Source of the DNA: Lentisphaeria bacterium UBA4640
GTDB taxonomy: Bacteria > Verrucomicrobiota > Lentisphaeria > Victivallales > UBA1829
DNA: 31,540 nucleotides
Direction: 5' to 3'
NCBI GenBank assembly: GCA_002405835.1
Contig: DHMO01000007.1
Span: forward strand, 41,963-73,502
The notes below the pieces were generated by a model that was not told the DNA's origin, did no database searches, and saw only the letters and a program-made list of their open reading frames with translations. Positions within the stretch are counted from its first letter, which is position 1. Each line of letters opens with the position of its first letter. The position numbers were made by a program, and so were the translations under genes. Positions 13,952 through 22,625 of the stretch are shown here, piece by piece.

Positions 13952-15160
13952 TTACAGGCTGGCGGCTGGGATCAGACTGCATGCAGGTGTGAGCGGTTCC
14001 TGTTCGCGAACCATGCAGATGACGGCTCCTTTACCCACCGGTTTTCCGAATTTTTCCAGTTTTGCAAAGTTTTTTGCGGCGTCGCGGCGGGGGGTCGTGC
14101 TTTTTTTGATTTCAACGGGGTATAAAATACCGTCTTGTTCAATGACCAGGTCTATTTCCGCCTGATCGAAATCGCGGTAGAAGTAGAGCGGAGCTCTTTT
14201 CCCGGCGTTCCGGTAGCTTTTCAGAATTTCCGAAACACACCAGGTTTCAAAAATATGACCGGACATCGCGCCGGCTTCGAGTGTTTCGGGAGAAGACCAG
14301 TCGGTCAGGTAAGCACAAAGCCCGGTGTCCAGAAAGTAGAGCTTGGGTGTTTGCGTCATCCGCTTTGTCTGATTCGTGAAATATGGTTCCAGCAACGCGA
14401 CCAGACCTGAGGCGGTCAGAATGCTTAAATAATTTTTTGCCGAGGCTACGGAAACATCGGCGTCCCGGGCAAGGTCGGCATAGTTCAGCAGCTGTCCTGT
14501 CCGTGCTGCTGCGGCCCGGAGGAAACGGAAGAAGCGGTGAAGATCTCCAACCTGAGCGAGAATCCGCACATCGCGTTCGAGATATGTATTTACATAGGAT
14601 CCGTAAAACAGATCGTGGTCCATATCCGGATTCTGTGCAAGGCGCGGAAAACCTCCGTTCCATATCCGGCGGTAAAGATTTGAGAGATCCATATCCACAG
14701 GGGCGGGCTGACGCTCTTTCTGCGGCAGAAAGGGACCTTCGTTCCGGTGGTTCAGCTCCTGATTGGAGAGACCAAGCATTTCAAATACGCCGACGCGTCC
14801 GGCGAGAGATTCGGTTACATTTCCCATCATGTGAAATTGCTGGGAGCCTGTAAGCCAGAACATGCCGGGTTTCTGCTCATGGTCGATTATTACTTTGATG
14901 TATGGGAGAAGCTCCGGCGCATACTGGATTTCATCAATCAGAACGGGCGGTTTGTGGCGTTCCAGGAACAGTTCTGGTTCTTCCGCGGCAAGGGTCCGCT
15001 CTCTCGGTATGTCAAGGGTTACATAGTTACGGTTTTCTTCGCTGATATGTTTCAGGAAAGTCGTTTTGCCGACCTGACGCGGTCCTGTCAGAAGAAGAGC
15101 CGGATAGCAGGCTCCGTTTTTTTTGAAAAAATCTTCCAGATTCCGGTGTATATACTCCAT
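13952..15160 (-). CDS. AAA-type ATPase with DUF4143 C-terminal domain
   Basis: A 402-aa member of the archaeal/bacterial ATPase family with DUF4143. The Walker A motif is GPRQVGKT (26-33) and Walker B VLIDEIQYAP; LTGSQQF is the sensor-1-like segment. The C-terminal domain holds a winged-helix-like part (ARDADVSVASAKNYLSIL), YFLDTGLCAYL, then FDQAEIDLVIEQDG and PVEIKKS, a PD-(D/E)XK nuclease-like D...ExK arrangement. These genes are scattered, often many copies per genome, and of unknown function; defence or mobile roles are suspected. The start at 15160 has AGGAGG upstream. It is a lone gene with its own promoter, and appears intact. Confidence 0.88.
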   Translation of the reverse strand: MEYIHRNLEDFFKKNGACYPALLLTGPRQVGKTTFLKHISEENRNYVTLDIPRERTLAAEEPELFLERHKPPVLIDEIQYAPELLPYIKVIIDHEQKPGMFWLTGSQQFHMMGNVTESLAGRVGVFEMLGLSNQELNHRNEGPFLPQKERQPAPVDMDLSNLYRRIWNGGFPRLAQNPDMDHDLFYGSYVNTYLERDVRILAQVGDLHRFFRFLRAAAARTGQLLNYADLARDADVSVASAKNYLSILTASGLVALLEPYFTNQTKRMTQTPKLYFLDTGLCAYLTDWSSPETLEAGAMSGHIFETWCVSEILKSYRNAGKRAPLYFYRDFDQAEIDLVIEQDGILYPVEIKKSTTPRRDAAKNFAKLEKFGKPVGKGAVICMVREQEPLTPACSLIPAASL

Positions 15161-15212
15161 AAAATAACCTCCTGATCCTTTGAAACTCCGTGTAATCTCT
15201 ATCCCCTCTTGT

Positions 15213-15241
15213 AATATACACGCGGTTTTCCGGCAAATCAA
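15213..15241 (-). promoter_or_regulatory. Promoter of DUF4143 ATPase gene
   Basis: Minus strand TTGATT (15236-15241), 17-bp spacer, TATATT (15213-15218). It begins directly after the T-run of the pta terminator. Confidence 0.7.
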
Positions 15242-15244
15242 GCG

Positions 15245-15274
15245 AAAAAAAAAGGGGGTGCGCACGGCACCCCC
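15245..15274 (-). terminator. Rho-independent terminator of pta
   Basis: Minus strand hairpin of 8 bp (GGGGGTGC with GCACCCCC, 5-nt loop) at 15254-15274, followed by nine T residues. It lies 13 bp after the pta stop. Confidence 0.93.
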
Positions 15275-15287
15275 GGAGAACGGGAAC

Positions 15288-16304
15288 TTATGCCCACTCG
15301 GTGACGGCACAGACGGCCGCCATGTCGACAATGTCATCGACAGAACAGCCGCGGCTGCCATCGACGAACGGTTTGCGGAGACCGTTGCAGATCGGGCCGA
15401 TCGCGGTCGCGCCGCCGAGACGCTCCGTCGCTTTGTAGATGGAGTTGCCGCAGTTCAGGTCGGGGAAGACGAGAACGTTGGCGTGTCCGGCAACCGGAGA
15501 GCCGGCAAACTTCTTCTCGCCGATTTCGGGAACCGTCGCGGCGTCGAACTGCATCTCGCCGTCGATCAGCAGGTCCGGGGCAAGCGCTTTCGCCTTCGCA
15601 GTCGCCTGGACAACCTTCTCGATGATCGGGTCGTGTGCGGAGCCGTTCGTGGAGCAGGAGATCATGGCAACCTTCGGGTCCGCGCCGGTGTACATTTTGA
15701 AACGCTTTGCAGTCTGGAGCGCAATCTCGGCAAGCTGGTCGGCGTCCGGATTGATGTTGAGTCCGCAGTCCGCATAGAAGAAGACGCCGTTGTAGCCCCA
15801 CTTGGGATCGGGCATCTGCATGATGAAGAAGCTGGAGGCAATCTTGTTGCCCGGAGCAACCTTGAAGAGCTGGAGTGCGGGTTTCGTCTTCTGGGCGGTG
15901 TTGTGAGCATAGCCCTTCGGGTTGCCGCCGCAGGAGGCGTAGCCGTGAGCGTCGCCGGCGCAGACCATGGCGGCGGAGAACACGCAGGTGTCCTTCAGCC
16001 ATTCACGCGCCTGTTCCGGAGTGAGACCTTTGTTCTTGCGGATTTCGACAACCGTTGCAATGTAGCGGTCCAGTTCCGGAGTCTTCAGAACGTCAACGAT
16101 TTCAACTCCATCGAGGCAGACGCCGTTTTCCTGTGCGAGCTTGCGGATTTCATCTTCGCAGCCGACGAGTACGGGGCGGGCATAGCCGAGTTTCACAAGT
16201 TTTTCAGCGGCTTTGAGGTTTCTGGGGTCGTCGCTTTCGGTCAGACAGACTTTGCGGTTCAGGGCTTTCGCCTGCGCGCGGATTTTGTCAAGTACGCTTT
16301 CCAT
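15288..16304 (-). CDS. pta: Phosphate acetyltransferase
   Basis: A 338-aa enzyme converting acetyl-CoA and phosphate to acetyl phosphate and CoA, the first step of acetate fermentation. Family signatures are CLTESDDPRNLKAAEKL near the N-terminus, VCAGDAHGYASC (usually GA.HSTADV-like), SCSTNGSAHDPIIEKV, LIDGEMQFDAATVPEIGEKK and FPDLNCGNSIYKATERLGG, and near the end GPICNGLRKPFVDGSRGCSVDDIV. It is the short form, without the N-terminal regulatory domain. The start at 16304 is chosen for the site AAGGAAAG; an ATG five codons earlier lacks one. No acetate kinase gene is in the window. It has its own promoter and terminator. Confidence 0.94.
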   Translation of the reverse strand: MESVLDKIRAQAKALNRKVCLTESDDPRNLKAAEKLVKLGYARPVLVGCEDEIRKLAQENGVCLDGVEIVDVLKTPELDRYIATVVEIRKNKGLTPEQAREWLKDTCVFSAAMVCAGDAHGYASCGGNPKGYAHNTAQKTKPALQLFKVAPGNKIASSFFIMQMPDPKWGYNGVFFYADCGLNINPDADQLAEIALQTAKRFKMYTGADPKVAMISCSTNGSAHDPIIEKVVQATAKAKALAPDLLIDGEMQFDAATVPEIGEKKFAGSPVAGHANVLVFPDLNCGNSIYKATERLGGATAIGPICNGLRKPFVDGSRGCSVDDIVDMAAVCAVTEWA

Positions 16305-16381
16305 GGCACTTTCCTTCATTTTTTTGATCTCTGTGCTTTGTCGGGGGAACTCGCCTCCGGCTGTGAAATTTTCATCTCTTT

Positions 16382-16409
16382 AATGTAGCACGAATCCGGG
16401 TGCTTTCAA
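16382..16409 (-). promoter_or_regulatory. Promoter of pta
   Basis: Minus strand TTGAAA (16404-16409), 16-bp spacer, TACATT (16382-16387). The untranslated leader is then about 70 bp. Confidence 0.6.
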
Positions 16410-16438
16410 TGAAGGTTTGCAAATTTTTCACAAAGAAC

Positions 16439-17581
16439 TTACCGCTGAAGCGCCGTCCGCAGATCTTCAATCAGATCGTCTCCGTTTTCAAGTCCGACCG
16501 AAAGACGGATCAGATTGTCATGGATTCCGCGTTTCGCCCGCTCCTCCGCTGAGATTGAGGCGTGAGTCATGCGCGGCGGATAGCAGAGCAGCGATTCCAC
16601 TCCGCCGAGGCTTTCCGCAAGCAGAAACAGCTTCGAACGTGCGATAAACTGCTCCACTGCCGGGAGCCCTCCCGCGATTTCAAAACTGACCATTCCGCCG
16701 AATCCGCGCATCTGCCGCTTCGCAAGTTCATGCTGCGGGTGCGTCGGAAGTCCCGGATAATAGACCCGTTCCACATATGGGTGCGAGGCGAGAAATTCCG
16801 CGACCCGCAGGGCGTTTTTTTCATGTGCCTCCATCCGCAGCTTCAGTGTCTTGATGCCGCGCAGGAAGAGCCACGAATCGAACGGAGCCGGAACGGCGCC
16901 CGCCGCGTTCTGGTAGAATTTCAGCTTTTCGTAGATTTCCTCATTCGAGGTTACGACAGCTCCGCCGACCACATCGCTGTGTCCGCCGATGTACTTGGTT
17001 GTGCTGTGAACCACCAGGTCCGCGCCGAGGTTGAGCGGCTGCTGGAAGTACGGCGAGGCAAACGTGTTGTCCACCACGAGCAGAACCCCGCGTTTGTGCG
17101 CGATTTCCGCGAGCGCGGCAATATCGATCAGCTTCAGAAGCGGATTCGAGGGCGTTTCAACCCAGATCAGCTTTGTCGCCGGAGTGATAGCCTGCTCAAA
17201 ACGGGAAAGGTCATCGGCATCGACGTAATTTGTTTTGATGCCGTATGGACGCAGCAGGCGTTCAAAGATGCGGTAGGTTCCGCCGTAGGTGTCGTTTCCG
17301 GCAACGATTTCGTCGCCGGGGAGCAGGAGCGGCTGAAGCGTGCCGACCGTCGCGGCGGAGCCGGATGCGTAGGCAAGTCCGAATTTGCCGTTTTCCAGCT
17401 GGGCGATGGAGCGTTCGAGCGCTTCACGTGTCGGATTGCCGGTCCGCGAATATTCGTAGCCGCGGTCTTTGCCGAGACCGTCCTGATAGAAGGTTGAAGT
17501 CTGATAGATCGGAACGCTGACCGCTCCGGTGCGCGGTTCGGGAATGCTGCCGTCGTGAATGGCGATGGTTTCAAAGTTCAT
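16439..17581 (-). CDS. Cystathionine gamma-lyase / gamma-synthase family PLP enzyme
   Basis: A 380-aa Cys/Met-metabolism PLP enzyme. The PLP lysine is Lys196 in HSTTKYIGGHSDVVGG. Other signatures are YEYSRTGNPTREALE, AYASGSAATVGTLQPLL, DTYGGTYRIFE, ETPSNPLLKLIDI and VVDNTFASPYFQQPL. The family includes cystathionine gamma-lyase, gamma-synthase and methionine gamma-lyase, which cannot be separated safely by eye. The operon partner is a cystathionine beta-synthase-type enzyme (stop 13 bp upstream), so cleavage of cystathionine to cysteine (reverse transsulfuration) is most likely. An AAAGGAG site precedes the ATG. This is the last gene of the sulfur operon; no hairpin terminator follows. Confidence 0.9.
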   Translation of the reverse strand: MNFETIAIHDGSIPEPRTGAVSVPIYQTSTFYQDGLGKDRGYEYSRTGNPTREALERSIAQLENGKFGLAYASGSAATVGTLQPLLLPGDEIVAGNDTYGGTYRIFERLLRPYGIKTNYVDADDLSRFEQAITPATKLIWVETPSNPLLKLIDIAALAEIAHKRGVLLVVDNTFASPYFQQPLNLGADLVVHSTTKYIGGHSDVVGGAVVTSNEEIYEKLKFYQNAAGAVPAPFDSWLFLRGIKTLKLRMEAHEKNALRVAEFLASHPYVERVYYPGLPTHPQHELAKRQMRGFGGMVSFEIAGGLPAVEQFIARSKLFLLAESLGGVESLLCYPPRMTHASISAEERAKRGIHDNLIRLSVGLENGDDLIEDLRTALQR

Positions 17582-17594
17582 GGGAAAGCTCCTT

Positions 17595-18548
17595 TCAGTC
17601 CAGATATCCGTTCTGTTTCATCCAGTCGTCGTTGAAAATTTTGCTGAGATAGTTGCGTCCGGTGTCGGGGAGAATGACCACGATGCGCTGCGGTTTGGAG
17701 AGCGTGGCTGCATAGCGGAGCGCGGCGGCGAGCGCGGTTCCGGAAGAGCCGCCGGCGAAAATTCCCTCTTCGCGGACCAGGCGTCGTGCGGTGCGGAAAG
17801 ATTCGCCGTCGGAAATGCGGAAGAACTGGTCGACGATTTCCTTGTCGTAAGTGACGGGGAAATAGTCCTCGCCGATGCCTTCAACCTTATAGGTGTGCGG
17901 CGTGTCGCCGGAAAGGACGGAGCCTTCGGGGTCTGCGCCGATGACCTTCAGCGCGGGGTTTTTCTCCTTGAGGAAGCGTCCGGTTCCGGAGATGGTTCCG
18001 CCGGTTCCGATTCCGCCGACAAGCGCGTCGATTTGCCCCTCAGTGTCCGCCCAGATTTCGGGGCCGGTGGAGAGATAGTGCGCGGTCGGGTTGTCCAGGT
18101 TTTCGAACTGCGCCGCGCGGAAAGAGTTCGGAATGGAGGCGGCGAGGGCTTTGGCTTTTTGAATGTAGTTTTCGGGGGAATCGGGCGCGACGGCGGTCGG
18201 GGCGATAACGACTTCCGCGCCGAACGCCTTCAGCAGAGCAATCTTTTCCGCGCTCATCTTGTCGGGCATGACGACGATCAGGCGGTAGCCTTTGACTGCG
18301 GCGGCGAGGGCAAGTCCGGCACCGGTGTTTCCCGCCGTCGCTTCGATGATGGTTCCGCCCGGCTTCAGAAGTCCTTTGCGCTCAGCGGCTTCGATGATGT
18401 AGCGTCCGACGCGGTCTTTGATTGACCCGCCCGGATTGACTGCTTCAAATTTGACGGAAATTTCAGATCCGAATTCGCTCCCAATATGGTTGAGACGGAT
18501 CAGCGGCGTTGCGCCGACGGCTTCGAGGACGTTGTTGAAACGGGACAT
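17595..18548 (-). CDS. Cystathionine beta-synthase / cysteine synthase-type PLP enzyme
   Basis: A 317-aa fold-type II PLP enzyme. PLP Lys44 is in NPGGSIKDRVG; the substrate loop is EATAGNTGAGLA and the phosphate loop GGIGTGGTISG. I favour cystathionine beta-synthase over CysK because of YKVEGIGEDYFP (CysK usually has QGIGAGF.P) and the end SKIFNDDWMKQNGYLD, both features of CBS catalytic domains; the neighbour gene fits that pathway. The regulatory CBS-pair domain found in human CBS is absent. A plain cysteine synthase remains possible. The ATG has the site GAAGGA and begins 55 bp after the polycysteine mini-ORF. Confidence 0.88.
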   Translation of the reverse strand: MSRFNNVLEAVGATPLIRLNHIGSEFGSEISVKFEAVNPGGSIKDRVGRYIIEAAERKGLLKPGGTIIEATAGNTGAGLALAAAVKGYRLIVVMPDKMSAEKIALLKAFGAEVVIAPTAVAPDSPENYIQKAKALAASIPNSFRAAQFENLDNPTAHYLSTGPEIWADTEGQIDALVGGIGTGGTISGTGRFLKEKNPALKVIGADPEGSVLSGDTPHTYKVEGIGEDYFPVTYDKEIVDQFFRISDGESFRTARRLVREEGIFAGGSSGTALAAALRYAATLSKPQRIVVILPDTGRNYLSKIFNDDWMKQNGYLD

Positions 18549-18603
18549 TTTGATGAAATCCTTCTGTATCTGTTTTTTGCTTGAGTGTGTGAAAAAGTCT
18601 GGT

Positions 18604-18684
18604 TCAGCGGCAACAGGTACATCGACAGCTCTGTGCTGCCGGGAGGAGTGTGAGAAAGAAGAGAAGACGCGCCGTATTCATCAT
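18604..18684 (-). CDS. Polycysteine mini-ORF, candidate cysteine-responsive leader peptide
   Basis: A 26-codon frame starting with two ATG codons at 18684, overlapping the ThiS-like gene's stop by one base (TGATG). It has a consensus ribosome site, GGAGG, six bases upstream. The peptide has a hydrophobic middle (LLFFLTLLPAAQ) and ends SCRCTCCR, with four Cys codons (TGT, TGT, TGT, TGC) in the last seven codons. The stop is followed by a 55-bp, C-rich and G-poor gap before the cystathionine beta-synthase-type gene. Short ORFs ending in Cys runs act as cysteine-sensing attenuators in mycobacteria; the same role is inferred here. A small Cys-rich metal-binding or lipid-modified peptide is the alternative. 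Confidence 0.6.
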   Translation of the reverse strand: MMNTARLLFFLTLLPAAQSCRCTCCR

Positions 18685-18890
18685 CAGCCGCCTCCGACCA
18701 TGGAAAACAGACTGACGCGGTCGCCGTTGCTGAGAAGGCGGTGTTCCAGATCGTCGTTTCCGTAGAGAATCGTGTCGTTCCAGTCGACAAACAGATTTCT
18801 CCGGGAAATGCGGTGCGATTCCAGAAGTTCCGCCAGAGAGGTTCCCTCCGCAACTTCCATCCGTTTTCCGTTGAAATGTATGTTCAGCAT
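18684..18890 (-). CDS. ThiS/MoaD-like ubiquitin-fold sulfur carrier
   Basis: A 68-aa beta-grasp protein beginning MLNIHFNGKRMEVAEGTSLA and ending SMVGGG; the terminal Gly-Gly is where ThiS-type carriers are adenylated and thiocarboxylated. NGKRMEV...GTSLAELL and LSNGDRVSLFSMVGGG follow the ThiS pattern. It probably donates sulfur, in thiazole, cysteine, homocysteine or other synthesis. No thiF, thiG or Mec-type protease gene is nearby, and the operon partners are transsulfuration enzymes, so a role outside thiamine is plausible. An AGGAGCACTC site precedes the start at 18890. Its mRNA leader contains a 7-bp hairpin. Confidence 0.85.
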   Translation of the reverse strand: MLNIHFNGKRMEVAEGTSLAELLESHRISRRNLFVDWNDTILYGNDDLEHRLLSNGDRVSLFSMVGGG

Positions 18891-18906
18891 GAGTGCTCCT
18901 TGTTTT

Positions 18907-18926
18907 TCCGGACTCTTTCGTCCGGA
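18907..18926 (-). other. Hairpin in the leader of the sulfur operon
   Basis: Perfect 7-bp inverted repeat TCCGGAC / GTCCGGA with a 6-nt loop, between the promoter and the ribosome site of the ThiS-like gene. No T-run follows, so it is not a terminator; it may stabilise the mRNA or take part in regulation. Confidence 0.5.
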
Positions 18927-18933
18927 TGATATT

Positions 18934-18962
18934 ACAATACATCGCAATAGATAACTTTTCAA
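18934..18962 (-). promoter_or_regulatory. Promoter of the sulfur operon
   Basis: Minus strand TTGAAA (18957-18962), 17-bp spacer, TATTGT (18934-18939). It drives the ThiS-like carrier, the mini-ORF and both PLP enzymes. Confidence 0.5.
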
Positions 18963-19073
18963 GTAGAGTTTATAAGAAAGTTCAAAAATAAATTTATTTG
19001 AGCGTAAAACAGTGCTTTGTATGTTATATATAAAACTGTTTCGGTAGTGTATTTGATGTTTTTTGTCCGCCGC

Positions 19074-19101
19074 TTGAAAAAACGGATTTCCCGTTTATAT
19101 T
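19074..19101 (+). promoter_or_regulatory. Promoter of nnr gene
   Basis: TTGAAA (19074-19079), 16-bp spacer, TATATT (19096-19101), 38 bp before the ATG at 19140. It lies within a longer open reading, which fixes the later start. Confidence 0.68.
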
Positions 19102-19139
19102 TTCCAGCATGGGAAATGAATGAAAAGGAGAATCTGAAT

Positions 19140-20666
19140 ATGAAATCTTATTCCGCTGAACGGATGCGCGGACTGGACCGCCGCACGATTGATGAATATG
19201 GAATTCCGGGGCTGACCCTGATGGAAAACGCGGGAAGCGCCGTTACGCGCGCCGCGATCCGCCTCTCCGCCGCCGTTTCCGAACCGGAGTTCGTGATTCT
19301 CGCAGGAAAAGGGAACAACGGCGGAGATGCGTATGTTGTTGCGCGCCAGCTGTTTGAACGCCACTATCCGATCCGCCTCTTCATGGCGGCGCGTCCCGAT
19401 GAGCTTTCCGGCGACGCCGCGGAGATGTTCGAAGCCATGCCCGTCGAACTCCGCAATGCCGCGCTCTTCGATTTTCAGTCCGGCGACCTCAATGAACACG
19501 CGGTTGTGATCGACGGACTGCTTGGAACCGGAATGCGCGGAGAGGTGCGGGAGCCGTTCGCAAGCTGGATCCGCTTTGTCAACGGCTCCGGTGCGCCAGT
19601 GCTCGCCATTGACATTCCCTCCGGTTTGAACGCGGATGACGGTTCCGGTTCGCTCTGCATCCGCGCGGATCTGACTGTCACGATGGCGGGAGTCAAGACC
19701 GGAATGCTGACCGGGAAGGGACCCGCCGCATGCGGACGCGTGGAGGTCGCGCGCATCGGCATCCCCGATGAATATCTGGAGGAGGCGGCGGACGGCGTTC
19801 CCGTTTTCACCGCGTTCGACGCCCGCGCTCTGCTTCGCCGCGAACCGTTCGACACATTCAAAAATCAGCGCGGGCACCTCGCCGTGATCGGCGGGTCGCG
19901 CAATTATGCATCCGCCCCGTTCCTTGCAGCGGAAGCCGCTCTGCGGAGCGGAAGCGGACTCGTCACGGTTCTTCTGCCCGAAACGGCGGAGATTCACTGC
20001 ATTGTCCGCAAGGCTCTGATTGTGCGCCACCTGGAAACGGACGGTCTGCCGGCATTCAGCGCGGCTTCCGTTCCGGAGCTGGAAGAGGAGCTGGAGAACA
20101 AATCCGCGCTTGCGGTCGGTCCCGGGATGATGCATCGTCCGGAGACTCTTGTTTTTCTGCGGCGCGTGATCCGCAGCGGTGCGCCGGTGGTGCTTGACGC
20201 CGACGCTCTGAATCTGATCGCCTCCGATCCCTCGCTTCTGGAGGCGCACGGCGGCTCGGTTGTTCTGACTCCGCATCCAGGCGAGATGAAGCGTCTTCAG
20301 GAGGCGTTCCGTCTGAACGGAGAAAAAACGCGTGTGGAGCAGGCGGTTGATCTGGCGGTGCGCACGGCATGCACAGTGGTTCTGAAGGGGTGCCGGACGG
20401 TTGTTGCAAATCCGGACGGCGTTTACAGTCTGAACATGAGCGGCTGTCCCGCGCTCGCCACGGCGGGAAGCGGCGACACGCTGACGGGACTTTGCGGTTC
20501 GTTCCTCGCGCAGGGATATTCCGGATTCGATGCGGCGCGGCTTGCGGTGTTCATTCACGGCTATGCAGGTGAGCTGCTTTCGCCATGCGGTTCGCGCGGA
20601 GTGATTGCGGACGATCTGGCTTCCGCGTGCGCACGGGCGATGCACCGGATTCTGCCCGTAGTGTGA
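19140..20666 (+). CDS. nnr: Bifunctional NAD(P)H-hydrate epimerase / ADP-dependent dehydratase
   Basis: A 508-aa repair enzyme that returns damaged, hydrated NAD(P)HX to NAD(P)H. The N-terminal YjeF_N epimerase (about 1-215) has LAGKGNNGGDAYVVARQL and AIDIPSGLNADDG. The C-terminal ribokinase-like dehydratase (about 225-508) has HLAVIGGSRNYASAPFLAAE, LDADALNLIA, LTPHPGEMKRL, VLKGCRTVV and TAGSGDTLTGLCGS. Both halves look complete. The start has AAAAGGAGAATCTGAAT. The stop lies 4 bp from the stop of the convergent metallophosphoesterase gene, with no hairpin terminator between them. Confidence 0.94.
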   Translation: MKSYSAERMRGLDRRTIDEYGIPGLTLMENAGSAVTRAAIRLSAAVSEPEFVILAGKGNNGGDAYVVARQLFERHYPIRLFMAARPDELSGDAAEMFEAMPVELRNAALFDFQSGDLNEHAVVIDGLLGTGMRGEVREPFASWIRFVNGSGAPVLAIDIPSGLNADDGSGSLCIRADLTVTMAGVKTGMLTGKGPAACGRVEVARIGIPDEYLEEAADGVPVFTAFDARALLRREPFDTFKNQRGHLAVIGGSRNYASAPFLAAEAALRSGSGLVTVLLPETAEIHCIVRKALIVRHLETDGLPAFSAASVPELEEELENKSALAVGPGMMHRPETLVFLRRVIRSGAPVVLDADALNLIASDPSLLEAHGGSVVLTPHPGEMKRLQEAFRLNGEKTRVEQAVDLAVRTACTVVLKGCRTVVANPDGVYSLNMSGCPALATAGSGDTLTGLCGSFLAQGYSGFDAARLAVFIHGYAGELLSPCGSRGVIADDLASACARAMHRILPVV

Positions 20667-20670
20667 AAGT

Positions 20671-21519
20671 TTATTTCCGCTTGACGGTCATCAGGACGAC
20701 TTCCGGAGGGACGCCGTAGCGGATGCGCAGAAGCGAGGTTCCGATGCCAGAGGTCGTGTAGACTTTGCGTCCGTTGTGCTCGCTGAAGCCGCGGACAATG
20801 CCGTAGTCGGAGTAGACTTTGGCCGGTCCGTACAGCGGGAGCACGATCTGCCCTCCGTGGGTGTGCCCGGAGAACGCCAGGGCGAAACAGTTTCTGGATT
20901 CGACTGCAGCGTCCGGAACATGCGCCAGCAGTAAGACCGTTGCGCCGGGGTCCGCCTTGCGGAGCATGCGCAGCCAGTAGTCGGGATACTCCTCGTCGAG
21001 TCCCGCAATCACCAGCGCATCCGTTCCGCGGCGGACGGTTTCCATTTCATTGCGCAGAACGGTGATTCCGTTTTTCCGGAGCGCTTCCGCGACGCGCCGG
21101 GCGCCGAGCTTCCGTTCGTGGTTCCCCATGACGGCGAAGCGTCCGCCGGGCGCGTGCAGTTTTGCGAGTTCGCGCCCCGCCTGCGCAATGACTTCCGCGC
21201 TCTCCTTTGTTTTGCGGTCGACGAAATCGCCGAGGAGGAAGATGACGTCGGGGTTCTGTTCGTTCGCGAGCGCAACGGCGCGGCGGAAGAGCGAAAGATC
21301 GTCCGGATTCGTCGTCAGGTGAAGATCGCTGAGAATTGCGATTTTCCATCCGTCGAACGCTTCGGGGAGGCCGGGAATTTCCGCGGACTCTTTGACGAGG
21401 ACGAGCTGATCGGGTTCCACGAAGACCGCGTGCCAGCAGCCCTGAACGAATCCGAAGAGGAAGAGCAGAAGAAAAATCGCGAGCGATTTTTTCAGAATGC
21501 GCATGATTTTCTTCTGCAT
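20671..21519 (-). CDS. Membrane-anchored metallophosphoesterase
   Basis: A 282-aa calcineurin-like phosphoesterase, YkuE/LpxG-like. Metal-binding motifs are LSDLHLT, LLGDFVDRK, VMGNHERK, LAHVPDAA and FSGHTHGGQ, in the family order. The N-terminus is a single hydrophobic helix (LAIFLLLFLFGFVQGC); the final GC could be a lipobox, otherwise a signal anchor. The substrate is unknown; relatives cleave UDP-sugars of lipid A or other phosphoesters. The start at 21519 follows GAGGG, 8 bp after the tgt stop; a longer reading overlaps tgt in another frame and is rejected. It is the last gene of the coaE-rho operon. Confidence 0.87.
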   Translation of the reverse strand: MQKKIMRILKKSLAIFLLLFLFGFVQGCWHAVFVEPDQLVLVKESAEIPGLPEAFDGWKIAILSDLHLTTNPDDLSLFRRAVALANEQNPDVIFLLGDFVDRKTKESAEVIAQAGRELAKLHAPGGRFAVMGNHERKLGARRVAEALRKNGITVLRNEMETVRRGTDALVIAGLDEEYPDYWLRMLRKADPGATVLLLAHVPDAAVESRNCFALAFSGHTHGGQIVLPLYGPAKVYSDYGIVRGFSEHNGRKVYTTSGIGTSLLRIRYGVPPEVVLMTVKRK

Positions 21520-21527
21520 ACGGTCCC

Positions 21528-22624
<1,097 letters not shown>

Positions 22625-22625
<1 letters not shown>

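Noticed and set aside
19095..20645. Long minus-strand open frame opposite nnr
   Set aside because: No ribosome site, no motif, and the plus-strand gene has two complete enzyme domains.
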